DNA of 64,000 bases from Cerasibacillus sp036516575 (GTDB taxonomy: Bacteria; Bacillota; Bacilli; Bacillales; Amphibacillaceae): contig NZ_DATBTY010000036.1 in the NCBI RefSeq assembly GCF_036516575.1, positions 123,324 through 187,323 on the forward strand, written 5' to 3'. The first letter of the stretch is position 1. Every line of letters starts with the position of its first letter. The position numbers were made by a program, and so were the translations under genes. This document shows, piece by piece, positions 1 to 8,456 of this stretch. Below the pieces are notes generated by a model. It had not been told where the DNA came from. It ran no database searches and saw only the letters and a list, made by a program, of their open reading frames with translations.

Positions 1-494
1 ACCGATTAAAAGACATCGTCCGCGTCGATATCGATGCAAGTGACAAAATGCCTGGCTGGAAATTCAATGAATATGAGATGAAAGGAATCCCAGTTCGTAT
101 TGAAATGGGGCCAAGAGATATTGAGAAAAATCAAGTCGTACTTGTCCGTCGTGATACAGGTGAAAAAGAGTTTGTCGCGATGGATGAATTAATAGAACGT
201 CTTCCAGCATTATTAGAAGACATTCAGCAACATCTTTATGAGAGTGCCGTTAAACATCGTGAAAACATGACATCTGTTGCTAAAACAATGGATGAATTTA
301 AACAAATTCTCGATGAAAAAGGTGGCTTTATTAAAGCAATGTGGTGTGGGAACATTGAATGTGAAGAAAAAATTAAAGAAGATACAACAGCGACATCACG
401 CTGCATTCCTTTTGACCAAGAGCATATTTCTGATACATGTGTATGCTGCGGTGAAAAGGCAAAAGAAATGGTTTACTGGTCAAAAGCATATTAA
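1..494 (+). CDS. proS: Prolyl-tRNA synthetase, archaeal/eukaryote-type (3' end only)
   Basis: The frame is open from base 3 to the TAA at 492-494, so this is the C-terminal part of a gene that starts outside the window. The enzyme charges tRNA-Pro with proline in the cytoplasm. The visible part has the anticodon-binding region (VRIEMGPRDIE, followed by the VLVRRDTGEK strand) and the C-terminal zinc-binding domain, with cysteines in CGNIEC and CVCCG. It ends in the YWSKAY tail typical of the archaeal/eukaryote-like ProRS class rather than the bacterial class with an editing insert. Some Bacillaceae carry this type as their only or as a second ProRS. The family is clear; whether it is the sole copy cannot be seen. 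Confidence 0.93.
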   Translation, partial: RLKDIVRVDIDASDKMPGWKFNEYEMKGIPVRIEMGPRDIEKNQVVLVRRDTGEKEFVAMDELIERLPALLEDIQQHLYESAVKHRENMTSVAKTMDEFKQILDEKGGFIKAMWCGNIECEEKIKEDTTATSRCIPFDQEHISDTCVCCGEKAKEMVYWSKAY

Positions 495-503
495 TTTTTC
501 ATT

Positions 504-536
504 AAATCAAATATAAATCAAATATAAATCAAATAT
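504..536. repeat. Three tandem copies of an 11-bp AT-rich unit
   Basis: The unit AAATCAAATAT occurs three times without interruption at 504-514, 515-525 and 526-536, just after the proS stop. It looks like a simple slippage repeat. No function is apparent. Confidence 0.85.
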
Positions 537-557
537 AAGCGGAGAAAACGGATGAAC

Positions 558-740
558 TGCCCCCTGTCAAGTAGACAGGTAAATAAACAAAATATTTTGT
601 GCCATGTATGATCTTCATACATGGCTTTTCTTATGCTGAATTTTCAAATCCATCTTCAATGTCACACGCTTAGTGTTATTGAAGTCAATATATGCTTTAA
701 TATCTTTCTCTAGCTCTTTAAATGTGTTATAAGTGGTTAA
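558..740 (-). pseudogene. IS3-family right end with transposase OrfB C-terminal fragment
   Basis: On the minus strand, 740 to 615 encodes about 40 residues ending at a stop, including KELEKDIKAYIDF and TKRVTLKM. This is the extreme C-terminus of IS3-family (IS150-like) transposase OrfB, where a Y-I-x-F-Y-N-x-x-R pattern is usual. Beyond it, 558-578 (TGCCCCCTGTCAAGTAGACAG) closely matches the right terminal inverted repeat of the element at 11710-12265. The rest of OrfB, including the catalytic DDE residues, is missing, so this is a dead fragment. Confidence 0.75.
601..630 (+). terminator. Perfect 11-bp hairpin, possible terminator
   Basis: GCCATGTATGA at 601-611 pairs perfectly with TCATACATGGC at 615-625 across a three-base loop, followed by TTTTCTT on the plus strand. 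It lies inside the IS end, so it may be the element's own transcription stop now serving proS, or read-through protection of the IS. Confidence 0.55.
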
Positions 741-756
741 TCGATACATCTATAAC

Positions 757-950
757 ATTCCATCTGATAAAACTGTTCAGAATTGGATCATCAAGTACAC
801 TAAGGGGAAGGGTTAAAAACTTATTCTCGAAAGCCCGAGATGTATACAATGAAAAGTAGAAAAGTGACGCATGAAGAAAAAATTGAGATTGTCAAAGCTT
901 GTTTAGCCAATAACTTACCTTATAAAATACAGCTAAACTTGTTGGGATGA
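757..950 (+). pseudogene. IS3-family transposase OrfA fragment
   Basis: The plus strand has broken pieces of an IS150-type OrfA (helix-turn-helix subunit). DKTVQNWIIKYTKG is followed by a frame change to a stretch reading SRKPEMYTMKSRKVTHEEK and on through IEIVKACLANNLPYK, stopping at 948-950. The frame is interrupted and the HTH region is truncated. It faces away from the OrfB fragment at 615-740, so the two cannot come from one simply deleted copy. Confidence 0.65.
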
Positions 951-1015
951 CGTGTTTAAAGATTGTCTAATAGCCATTTTTGAAGCGCTTTTTACTCAAG
1001 ATTATAAAAAAGCAC

Positions 1016-1068
1016 TTGCATTTCAATGCAATTTATAGTATAAATATACATAATCAATAATATTTATA
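1016..1068 (+). promoter_or_regulatory. Sigma-A promoter with overlapping AT-rich dyad, M20/ABC operon
   Basis: TTGCAT (1016-1021) is separated by 17 bp from TATAAA (1039-1044). The -10 is part of an inverted repeat, TATAAATAT (1039-1047) with ATATTTATA (1060-1068), which lies over the expected transcription start. The position fits a repressor operator; the cognate regulator is unknown, and the LysR gene at the other end of the operon is one candidate. Confidence 0.6.
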
Positions 1069-1085
1069 CAGATGGGTGAACATAT

Positions 1086-2246
1086 ATGAAAAGCCGATTG
1101 CGATTTGAAATAGAACTGATAAAACAAGAGTTGTGGTCCATAAGTGATGATTTGTACGACAATCCTGAATTAGGGGATCAAGAATACAAATCGATGAAGA
1201 AGTTAACAAGGTTACTTATCGATCATGGCTTTCAAATTGAAGAAGGAATTGTTGGTCGTCCAACCGCGTTTAAAGCACAATTTGCTGCGGAAAAGAAAGG
1301 CCCAACGATTGCCTATCTCGCTGAGTATGATGCCTTACCAGGGGTTGGTCATGGGTGTGGTCATAATTTAATTGGCACGATGAGCGTAGGGGCGGGGATT
1401 ATTTTAAGTAAGCTTTTAGACGAAATCGGTGGTAAAATCATCGTCCTCGGAACCCCAGCTGAAGAGACGAATGGGGCAAAAGTACCGATGAGTGAACAAG
1501 GCATTTTTGATGATATAGACGTGGCGATGATTTTACATCCGGGGGATCAATCATATAAAAGCGGTGAATCATTGGCGATGGATGCTCTGCAATTTAAATA
1601 TACGGGAAAAAGTGCCCATGCGGCAGCGTCACCAGAAGAAGGAATTAATGCGTTAGATAGTGTCATTCAATTGTTTAATGGGATTAATGCTTTACGTGAG
1701 CATTTACCAGCACATGTAAAAATTCACGGCATTATTTCAGAAGGTGGACAAGCAGCGAATGTTGTTCCTGATTTAGCCATTGCACAGTTTTACACGCGTG
1801 CCAAAACCCGTGAGGCATTAAATCAAGTGAATGAAAAAGTAGTGAATATCGCTAAAGGAGCAGCATTAATGACAGGTGCAACGTTAGAAATCTCTAACTA
1901 TGAATTGAGCTACGACAATATGGTAACGAATCAGACATTATCCAATGCTTTTACAAAAAATCTTCAAGTGATTAGCCCACATCCGCTTTATGAAGCGACA
2001 CCTGCTAATGGATCAATCGATATGGGTAATGTGAGTCATGTTGTTCCCGCTATTCATCCATACATTGGATTAAATAAAAAAGGTTTAATTGCTCATACGA
2101 AAGCATTCGCAGACCAAACAATTACAGAAGATGGTCATCAAGCACTCATTGATGGTGCATTAGCACTAGCATGTACAGGTTTTGATTTACTTACTGACAC
2201 GACGTTATTTCAAGCTGTTCAAGAAGAATTTGAGCAAAAAAAATAA
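1086..2246 (+). CDS. M20-family metallo-amidohydrolase (AbgB/PM20D2-like)
   Basis: This 386-residue protein has the M20D peptidase layout: a metal-binding region EYDALPGVGHGCGHN at about 80-94, the PAEETNGAK catalytic-glutamate motif at about 128-136, ILHPGD at about 150-155, and a dimerisation insert near GKSAHAAASPEEG. Such enzymes hydrolyse N-acyl or amide bonds of amino acid derivatives and small dipeptides in the cytoplasm. It opens an operon with a complete amino acid importer (the lipoprotein gene follows after 26 bp), so the likely job is to deacylate or split the imported compound. This resembles the yxe/ytm-type sulfur-amino-acid salvage operons of B. subtilis, but the substrate cannot be inferred. 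The upstream ribosome binding site is weak. Confidence 0.85.
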   Translation: MKSRLRFEIELIKQELWSISDDLYDNPELGDQEYKSMKKLTRLLIDHGFQIEEGIVGRPTAFKAQFAAEKKGPTIAYLAEYDALPGVGHGCGHNLIGTMSVGAGIILSKLLDEIGGKIIVLGTPAEETNGAKVPMSEQGIFDDIDVAMILHPGDQSYKSGESLAMDALQFKYTGKSAHAAASPEEGINALDSVIQLFNGINALREHLPAHVKIHGIISEGGQAANVVPDLAIAQFYTRAKTREALNQVNEKVVNIAKGAALMTGATLEISNYELSYDNMVTNQTLSNAFTKNLQVISPHPLYEATPANGSIDMGNVSHVVPAIHPYIGLNKKGLIAHTKAFADQTITEDGHQALIDGALALACTGFDLLTDTTLFQAVQEEFEQKK

Positions 2247-2272
2247 CATCATTATCTAAGGAGAGAAAAAAC

Positions 2273-3058
2273 GTGAAAAAAAATATATTAATCAGTTTCA
2301 TCATTGTGTTACTTGTTTGTTTATTAGCAGCATGTGGTCAAGGAGAAGAAACATCAACTACAAATAACAAAAAAGACGACAAGAAGGTCTTAAAGATGGT
2401 GACGGCTGCTGAATTTCCACCATTTGAAACACGAAATGAAGCAGGGGAAATTATCGGATTTGATATTGATCTTGCAGAAATGATTAGTGAAAAACTAGGG
2501 TTTGAATTGCAAATTGAAGATATGAAATTTGATGGCATTGTAGGTGCGCTTCAAGCGGGACGTGCAGATATAGCAATTGCTGGTATGAGTGCGACAGAAG
2601 AGCGAAAGAAAAATGTTGACTTCTCAGAGGAATACCATCATTCAAGTCAAATGTTTATTAGTAAACCAGAAAATGAAATTAATCAGATGGATGACTTAAA
2701 AGGAAAAGTTGTCGGTGTACAATTAGGATCCATTCAAGAAGAAGGTGCAGAAAAATTAGCCGAAGAATACGGTTTCGAAGTGAAGAAGCTCGATAATGTT
2801 AATATTGTTGTTCAGGAAATCATGTCGAATCGGGTAGATATCGGCTATATGGATCAAGAAGTTGCAACAGGATACATGGAATCACAAGGTCTAACAGCTT
2901 TTGAAGACCCTACAGAAAGTGCGCCGGGTATGGGTGTTGCCTTTCCAAAAGGAAGCGATCTTGTTGACGATGTGAATGATATTCTTACCGAATTGGAAGA
3001 TAGTGGTGAAATGGAAAAGTTAAGAGAGAAATGGTTAACCGAATATGAAGCAGAATAA
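2273..3058 (+). CDS. Amino acid ABC transporter, substrate-binding lipoprotein
   Basis: The GTG start follows AAGGAGAG. The 261-residue product has a lipoprotein signal peptide ending in the LLAAC lipobox with Cys21. The mature part is an SBP_bac_3 (cluster 3) domain: EFPPFETRNEAGEIIGFDIDLA, then GRADIAIAGMSATEERKKNVDFS, typical of binding proteins for polar amino acids or cystine. It delivers the substrate to the permease and ATPase encoded next. A serine/glycine-rich region after the lipobox acts as a linker. The exact ligand is unknown. Confidence 0.92.
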   Translation: MKKNILISFIIVLLVCLLAACGQGEETSTTNNKKDDKKVLKMVTAAEFPPFETRNEAGEIIGFDIDLAEMISEKLGFELQIEDMKFDGIVGALQAGRADIAIAGMSATEERKKNVDFSEEYHHSSQMFISKPENEINQMDDLKGKVVGVQLGSIQEEGAEKLAEEYGFEVKKLDNVNIVVQEIMSNRVDIGYMDQEVATGYMESQGLTAFEDPTESAPGMGVAFPKGSDLVDDVNDILTELEDSGEMEKLREKWLTEYEAE

Positions 3059-3097
3059 AAAGATGAATCGTCAACAAGAGAAGGAGAGGTGTGAGGC

Positions 3098-3757
3098 ATG
3101 AATTTGGATTTTAGCCAAATCGTGCCTTATATTCCTTTTATGTTAAAAGGGATATGGGTAACGTTAAAATTTGTCGTTTTTTCAATATCCATTGGTTTAT
3201 TATTAGGGACGATTCTTGCATTATGTAAAATAACGAATGTCTCAATTCTAAAATGGTTGGCGGATGCCTATACATCTGTTTTTCGTGGGACTCCACTTAT
3301 TTTACAATTAATGATTATTTATTATGCTGTACCTCAACTAATTGGATATGATATATCTGCATTTTTATCTGCTATTTTAGCATTCGGGTTAAATTCATCT
3401 GCTTATGTTTCCGAAATTATCCGTGCGGGTATTTTAGCTGTTGATCGAGGTCAAGTTGAAGCGGCACAAGCATTAGGTGTGCCATATCCGAAAATGATGG
3501 TCCATATTATTTTGCCACAAGCACTTAAAAATATTTTACCTGCATTAATGAATGAGTTTATTACATTAACGAAAGAATCTGCTATTGTATCAGTCATTGG
3601 CTATTTAGATTTAATGCGTCGTGCCGAAATAGTTGGAGCTAAAATTTACCGAAACTTTGAACCTCTCCTATTTGCTGGTATTATTTATTGGGTGATGGTC
3701 TTTATATTAACGCAAATCGGTAAACGGATAGAACGGAGGATGCGCCAAAGTGATTAA
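3098..3757 (+). CDS. Amino acid ABC transporter, permease
   Basis: The 219-residue membrane protein of the HisM/GlnP family has about five hydrophobic segments. The EAA loop that contacts the ATPase is visible as EAAQALGVPYPKMMVHIILP (about 127-146). A FRGTPLILQLMIIYY segment near 64-78 is characteristic of polar amino acid permeases. The gene has a strong GAAGGAGAGG site and overlaps the ATPase gene by 8 bp, so the two are probably translationally coupled. It forms the channel of the importer with the lipoprotein at 2273. Confidence 0.92.
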   Translation: MNLDFSQIVPYIPFMLKGIWVTLKFVVFSISIGLLLGTILALCKITNVSILKWLADAYTSVFRGTPLILQLMIIYYAVPQLIGYDISAFLSAILAFGLNSSAYVSEIIRAGILAVDRGQVEAAQALGVPYPKMMVHIILPQALKNILPALMNEFITLTKESAIVSVIGYLDLMRRAEIVGAKIYRNFEPLLFAGIIYWVMVFILTQIGKRIERRMRQSD

Positions 3758-4475
3758 AGTCGAACAATTAGTGAAAAAGTTTGGGGAAAATACCGTATTA
3801 AAACAGATTTCAACAACAATCGAGCAAGGTGAAGTCGTAGCAATTATTGGCCCATCTGGATCTGGAAAGTCAACGTTTCTTCGCTGTTTAAACTTGCTAG
3901 AGGAACCGACATCAGGGGATATTTGGGTAAAGGGAAAAAAGATTACAGATCCAAAAACAAATAAATTAGCGATGCGTGAACAGATTGGCATGGTATTTCA
4001 ACATTTCAATTTATTCCCCCATATGACAGTACTTGATAATGTGACATATGCTCCACAAAAGGTTAAAAATATTTCTAAAACCGATGCAGAAGAAAAGGCA
4101 TATGAATTACTAGAAAAAGTCGGTTTAACAGAGAAAGCAAACACATATCCAAATAAACTGTCTGGTGGGCAAAAACAACGGGTCGCCATCGCGCGTGCAC
4201 TAGCGATGAATCCAGAAATTATGCTATTTGATGAACCCACATCAGCCCTCGATCCTGAAATGGTAAAAGAAGTCTTAGACGTTATGAAGGATCTAGCTGA
4301 TTCAGGAATGACGATGGTCGTTGTGACGCATGAAATGAATTTCGCTAAAGAAGTGGCAGATCAAATTTTATTCTTAGATAATGGAAAACTCATCGAAAAA
4401 GGTAATCCAACGAGTTTCTTTTCAAGCCCACAAACCGATCGTGCGAAATATTTCCTAGATAAAGTGTTATCATAA
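3750..4475 (+). CDS. Amino acid ABC transporter, ATPase
   Basis: The GTG start lies 7 bp inside the end of the permease gene, behind GGAGG. The 241-residue protein has Walker A GPSGSGKST (about 34-42), Q-loop FQHFNLFPHMTV, signature LSGGQKQRVAIARALA, Walker B IMLFDEPTSALD and the H-loop VVVTHEM. This is the GlnQ/HisP class that powers polar amino acid uptake. It closes the four-gene operon begun at 1086. Confidence 0.93.
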   Translation: MIKVEQLVKKFGENTVLKQISTTIEQGEVVAIIGPSGSGKSTFLRCLNLLEEPTSGDIWVKGKKITDPKTNKLAMREQIGMVFQHFNLFPHMTVLDNVTYAPQKVKNISKTDAEEKAYELLEKVGLTEKANTYPNKLSGGQKQRVAIARALAMNPEIMLFDEPTSALDPEMVKEVLDVMKDLADSGMTMVVVTHEMNFAKEVADQILFLDNGKLIEKGNPTSFFSSPQTDRAKYFLDKVLS

Positions 4476-4480
4476 AAACG

Positions 4481-4532
4481 AAGCGCAGTCCAATGGGTAT
4501 TCTCTAACTACTTTTGGACGGCGCTTTTTTTG
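4481..4532 (+). terminator. Rho-independent terminator of the M20/ABC operon
   Basis: AAGCGCAGTCCAA pairs with TTGGACGGCGCTT with one mismatch over a loop of about 20 bases and runs into seven T residues. Confidence 0.8.
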
Positions 4533-4710
4533 TTGCAACTAATTTTTATTGTTATTTGGCAACCGAGTGCCCGTTCGTGATGTAATCTCAAATCCATTTC
4601 TGGTATTAAATCGTATTTAGTGCTAAACGGGATGTAATCTCATATTCTCTTCCTGTATTAGGCCGCGTTGAGCTTTATAACGTGGCTTCAGTGCATACCA
4701 TCTCAACTTA

Positions 4711-5598
4711 TTATATAAATGGTAACGGGGCTCGCGTGTCGTCCTTGCATGTTTCTAATGTTTCAATGAACTTTTCTAATGAAGCAGTTTGATATGCTTC
4801 TTTACGACAGATAAAGAGCGTATCAATTTTGCTATATTTTTTCGGCAAATGGTGACATTGAATAAGTCCCCGTGCTTCATGCCGCTGGACGGCTGAATGG
4901 GGAATAAAAGTAACCCCTAAGCCGGAATAAACACTTCCTAAGATTGTTTCTAATGTTCCGAGCTCCATAATCTTTGTTGGTACGACTTGTTCATCACGGA
5001 GCCACTCTCGCAGTTTGGAGCGATAGCCACATCCTGAGCGGAATACAAGAAGTGGTTTTTGTTTAATTTCTTCAAGTGTTGTTGGTGTATTATCCGTCAC
5101 AAGGACGAGCTCCTCTTCAAATACTTTATATTGAACAAGGTCTGGGTGGGCACTTTTATGATTCCCTGTAACAAAAGCGCCATCTAGTTTATAATGAAGC
5201 ACTTGATCAATCAACTCTTTCGTTACGCCAGATGTTAAAGAGAGATCAACATGTTTATATTGTTTATTGTACTTTGAAAGTATGAAAGGTAACTTAATCA
5301 CTGTTTCGACTGTGCCAATTTCAAGTTTTCCTACTGGTTGGTCTGAATCATGCATCACCTTCTTCATTTCATTGACTATCGAAATAATCTTCTCAGCATA
5401 GGTAATTAACTTTCTTCCTTCTGGCGTTAATACCATCCCGCGATTATGTCTATGAAAAAGGGGTGTACGAAGTTCTTTTTCTAGCTTCTGAATACGGGTT
5501 GTTACGTTTGATTGCACATAATTTAATGCTTCAGCAGCTTTACTAATATTACCTTTTTCAGCTACTTTTTGAAAAATATATAAATCCTTTAAATCCAT
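4711..5598 (-). CDS. LysR-family transcriptional regulator (CzcR-like)
   Basis: The ATG at 5598 was chosen because AGGAG lies 11 bases upstream; the in-frame GTG at 5610 overlaps that site. The product of 295 residues starts with a LysR winged helix: DLYIFQKVAEKGNISKAAEALNY, then a recognition helix with QSNVTTRIQKLEKEL and RHNRGMVLTPEG. The C-terminal part is a LysR substrate-binding domain. The N-terminus looks like B. subtilis CzcR-type regulators. The gene converges with the M20/ABC operon, and whether it controls that operon is unknown. Confidence 0.88.
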   Translation of the reverse strand: MDLKDLYIFQKVAEKGNISKAAEALNYVQSNVTTRIQKLEKELRTPLFHRHNRGMVLTPEGRKLITYAEKIISIVNEMKKVMHDSDQPVGKLEIGTVETVIKLPFILSKYNKQYKHVDLSLTSGVTKELIDQVLHYKLDGAFVTGNHKSAHPDLVQYKVFEEELVLVTDNTPTTLEEIKQKPLLVFRSGCGYRSKLREWLRDEQVVPTKIMELGTLETILGSVYSGLGVTFIPHSAVQRHEARGLIQCHHLPKKYSKIDTLFICRKEAYQTASLEKFIETLETCKDDTRAPLPFI

Positions 5599-5715
5599 TA
5601 GAATGCTCACTCCTGATATCGTAAAAAGAGATGAAATATAATTATATATATCATTGTATAAGATATCTATGAAACTTTCTATTTATTAATTCCGACACAT
5701 AAGGTGCATCCCTTT

Positions 5716-5928
5716 CTATTTATGATTTAATACTTTTTCAGCAGCTTTTATTTGTTGAATAAATATATGTATTTCCTGCTCGTCAACATGTTTGTCTCCA
5801 TAGCGAATCATCTGATACACAGCACTAGAAGCTTCAACGTCTAATCGCTCAAACCATTCCTCAATCGTTTCAAAGGGGTATCGTTCTTTCCCAAGCATCA
5901 CCGCTTTTCTTTCAAAGTTAAAAACCAT
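5716..5928 (-). CDS. Small protein of unknown function (70 aa)
   Basis: I do not recognise this protein. It is acidic, soluble and largely helical (EEWFERLDVEASSAVYQMIRYGDKHVDEQEI). Its ATG at 5928 lies one base after the stop codon of the 37-residue membrane peptide at 5930-6043 (TAA A ATG), so translation by reinitiation is likely; no good separate Shine-Dalgarno is visible. A second ATG ten codons in would give 60 residues. Confidence 0.55.
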   Translation of the reverse strand: MVFNFERKAVMLGKERYPFETIEEWFERLDVEASSAVYQMIRYGDKHVDEQEIHIFIQQIKAAEKVLNHK

Positions 5929-5929
5929 T

Positions 5930-6043
5930 TTACGAACGGGATGTGATGGTTTTTTTAATAAAGATGATAAAGAAAATTAATAGCGTAAATAAATAATCAA
6001 GCGAATCATCATGAAGTGATCCGTCAATATTTTTCCATGACAT
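5930..6043 (-). CDS. 37-residue single-span membrane peptide
   Basis: ATG at 6043 is preceded by AAAGGGGCGATCGC, a good ribosome binding site. The peptide has a charged N-terminus (MSWKNIDGSLHDD), one hydrophobic span (YLFTLLIFFIIFI) and a basic tail (KKTITSRS). It is coupled to the 70-residue gene downstream. It could be a small membrane regulator or a chance frame; the ribosome binding site and the coupling argue for a gene. Confidence 0.5.
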   Translation of the reverse strand: MSWKNIDGSLHDDSLDYLFTLLIFFIIFIKKTITSRS

Positions 6044-6224
6044 GCGATCGCCCCTTTATAAAATAGTTATTAATAATATACCATACTAATATTTCTTTTG
6101 GGACTATTCATATAATTAATGGCTATCTTGTAAAGTGATGTCAAATATCACTAAGAATCATTTCACATGATACTTAAACTGTAGTTAAATAGATATAGAA
6201 TAGACAACAAGGGGTTGAGAATGT

Positions 6225-7208
6225 TTGCGTAAAAACAAGATGTTATGGGGCGCTTTTCTAGCGCTATTGGCAAGTATTTCATGGGGTGCTATGTTTCCGG
6301 TTGCTAATCATAGCTTTAAATATATAGATTCCTTTTATTTTACCATTTTCCGCTATATTCCTGTGGCACTCATACTAGTAATCATACTTTTGATGAAAGA
6401 AGGGAAAGATGCCTTTCGCACAGATGGTCGTGGATTTTATGTTTGGTTTTTTGGAACGATGGGATTTACGATTTATAATTTATTTATTTTTTGGGGTCAG
6501 GAGATGCTTGGTGAGACAGGAACTTTACTAGCATCTATTATGGAGTCCCTTAGCCCAATGGTTTCCGTATTAATTATATGGGTGTTAAGTAGGAGAAGAC
6601 CAAGTCCGTTTACACTTTTCTCAATTGGGGTTGCCTTTGTCGGAGTGGTTCTTGTTGTAACAAATGGGGATCTTGGTTTTTTATCCAATATCCATAAGCA
6701 GCTGTTCCCATTAGGAATCTTATTTTTTGGTATTGTTGGATGGGTTGTCTATACAATGGGGGGAGGACGTTTTCCTGATTGGTCAATCCTTCGCTACTCA
6801 ACACTGACATTAACATATGGTATTGTGACAACAACAGGTATTGTTTTATTAACGACCTTGTTCGGTTGGGTTGAAGCCCCAACATTAGAAGCCGTTTATG
6901 CGGTTCGCTATGACATCATATTTATGGTTATTTTCCCAGGGATTATTGCGCTTCTTGGATGGAATGAAGGGGTTCGAATTTTAGAGCCCATTAACAGTTT
7001 GTTATTTTTAAGTTTTGTACCTGTCACGACGTTAGTGATTGGCTATGTTCAAGGATACAACTTGACGTTATACGATGTAGTCGGCACAGCATTTATTGTG
7101 TTAGCATTGTTATTAAATAACATTTATCAGCGTATCTTATTAAGAAGGCGTTCCATTAATAAAAGCAAGAAGGTCGCATATAAGCAGTCGGCAACAACAT
7201 CATCATAG
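6225..7208 (+). CDS. DMT-family (EamA) transporter
   Basis: The TTG start at 6225 follows AAGGGG; an ATG at 6240 is the alternative. The 327-residue protein has ten hydrophobic segments in two EamA halves (LASISWGAMFPVANHSF at the start, WNEGVRILEPINSLLFLSFVP in the second half). Members export amino acids or metabolites. It is monocistronic, between the two tiny minus-strand genes and the trhO terminator. The substrate is unknown. Confidence 0.85.
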   Translation: MRKNKMLWGAFLALLASISWGAMFPVANHSFKYIDSFYFTIFRYIPVALILVIILLMKEGKDAFRTDGRGFYVWFFGTMGFTIYNLFIFWGQEMLGETGTLLASIMESLSPMVSVLIIWVLSRRRPSPFTLFSIGVAFVGVVLVVTNGDLGFLSNIHKQLFPLGILFFGIVGWVVYTMGGGRFPDWSILRYSTLTLTYGIVTTTGIVLLTTLFGWVEAPTLEAVYAVRYDIIFMVIFPGIIALLGWNEGVRILEPINSLLFLSFVPVTTLVIGYVQGYNLTLYDVVGTAFIVLALLLNNIYQRILLRRRSINKSKKVAYKQSATTSS

Positions 7209-7221
7209 TTTTAATATAAAA

Positions 7222-7252
7222 ACACGAGCAGTTCACAAAGAACTACTCGTGT
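7222..7252 (-). terminator. Terminator between DMT gene and trhO
   Basis: ACACGAGCAGTTC pairs with GAACTACTCGTGT with one mismatch. On the minus strand it is followed by TTTTTATATT, so it best serves trhO; it may also stop the convergent DMT transcript. Confidence 0.75.
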
Positions 7253-7259
7253 ATTATGT

Positions 7260-8234
7260 TTACATCGCTTTATTTTTTAATCTGTCTTCTTCTTCGATTG
7301 CTTTTAGACGGCGATCGACTTCTTCTTCGGAAAGATTATGTTCTTTAATATATAAGTTACGTGGATGTACACGGCATTCATGAGTACAACCGCGCATATA
7401 TTTATGCTCATTTTCCTCAGAGCAAAGAATTTGTTTATTACACTCTGGGTTTGCGCAGTTGACATAGCGTTCACATGGTGTACCGTCGAAATAGTCGACA
7501 CCAACAATAACATGTTCTTTTCGGTTAATTGGTACTGAAATACGCTCATCAAAGACATAGCATTTTCCATCCCATAATGCCCCTTGTACTTCTGGATCAT
7601 AACCGTATGTGACGATACCACCGTGCAATTGGTTAACATCCTCGTAACCTTCACGTTTTAACCAGCCAGTGAATTTCTCACAACGAATACCACCGGTACA
7701 GTAGGCAAGAATTTTCTTCCCTTCTAGGATTTCTTTATTTTCCTTAATCCAACCAGGAAGTTCACGGAATGTGCGAATATCTGGACGAACAGCACCACGG
7801 AAATGCCCTAAATCGTATTCATAATCGTTACGTGCGTCAATAACGATTGTGTTTTCATCCTGCATCGCTTCATAGAACTCAGTTGGTTCTAGATGATTCC
7901 CAGTTATTTCTAATGGGTTAATATCGTCCTCTAAGCGAAGTGTGACAAGCTCTGGACGATGACGGACATGCATCTTTTTAAAGGCATGACCATCATGTAA
8001 GTCCATTTTGAAAACGATGTCTTTAAATAATGGATCTTGACGCATGTGTTCCATATAGGCATCTGTCTGTTCAATCGTTCCAGACAAGGTGCCGTTTATT
8101 CCTTCATGTGCTACTAAAATACGCCCTTTAACCCCTAAGTCTTTACAATATTGAAGATGCTCCGCAGCATATGTTTCTGGGTCTTCAATATGCACGTAAT
8201 GATAATACAATAATACGCGATATTTTTCCTCCAT
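7260..8234 (-). CDS. trhO: tRNA uridine(34) hydroxylase, rhodanese-like
   Basis: ATG at 8234 lies 9 bases after AGGTGG; the longer GTG frame from 8246 overlaps that site. The 324-residue protein has an N-terminal UPF0176 domain, a central rhodanese domain with the active-site loop YCTGGIRCEK, and a C-terminal cysteine-rich segment (CANPECNKQILC, then CTHEC). TrhO/YceA proteins add the 5-hydroxyl to U34 of several tRNAs, the precursor of 5-methoxyuridine in Gram-positives. The C-terminal cysteines are typical of the Bacillus form. Confidence 0.92.
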   Translation of the reverse strand: MEEKYRVLLYYHYVHIEDPETYAAEHLQYCKDLGVKGRILVAHEGINGTLSGTIEQTDAYMEHMRQDPLFKDIVFKMDLHDGHAFKKMHVRHRPELVTLRLEDDINPLEITGNHLEPTEFYEAMQDENTIVIDARNDYEYDLGHFRGAVRPDIRTFRELPGWIKENKEILEGKKILAYCTGGIRCEKFTGWLKREGYEDVNQLHGGIVTYGYDPEVQGALWDGKCYVFDERISVPINRKEHVIVGVDYFDGTPCERYVNCANPECNKQILCSEENEHKYMRGCTHECRVHPRNLYIKEHNLSEEEVDRRLKAIEEEDRLKNKAM

Positions 8235-8456
8235 ATTTGTTACCACCTATCCCATTTATTTTGCAAGAACAAATGATTTTGTGGTTATCACTATTAACAC
8301 CTTGCAAATAATAATTATAACAAATGTGAATAAGGACATGCAATGGTGATTATTGTCTACACAAGAAATCACTATTACATAAACTTTACATTGGCTTAAT
8401 TAAAAGAAAACAATTTTCATTTATGATGAAAGTAGAGGAAGGGAGGTTAGAAACTT

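Larger units (their letters stand above)
495..1085. other. Gene-poor stretch after proS
   Basis: This 590-bp gap holds the 11-bp triplet repeat, an IS3-family end, the 601-625 hairpin, two oppositely oriented transposase fragments and the promoter for the M20 operon. No intact gene is visible. Confidence 0.8.

Noticed and set aside
1016..1068. T-box or riboswitch before the M20 operon
   Set aside because: The leader is only about 35 bases and shows just an AT-rich dyad at the promoter.
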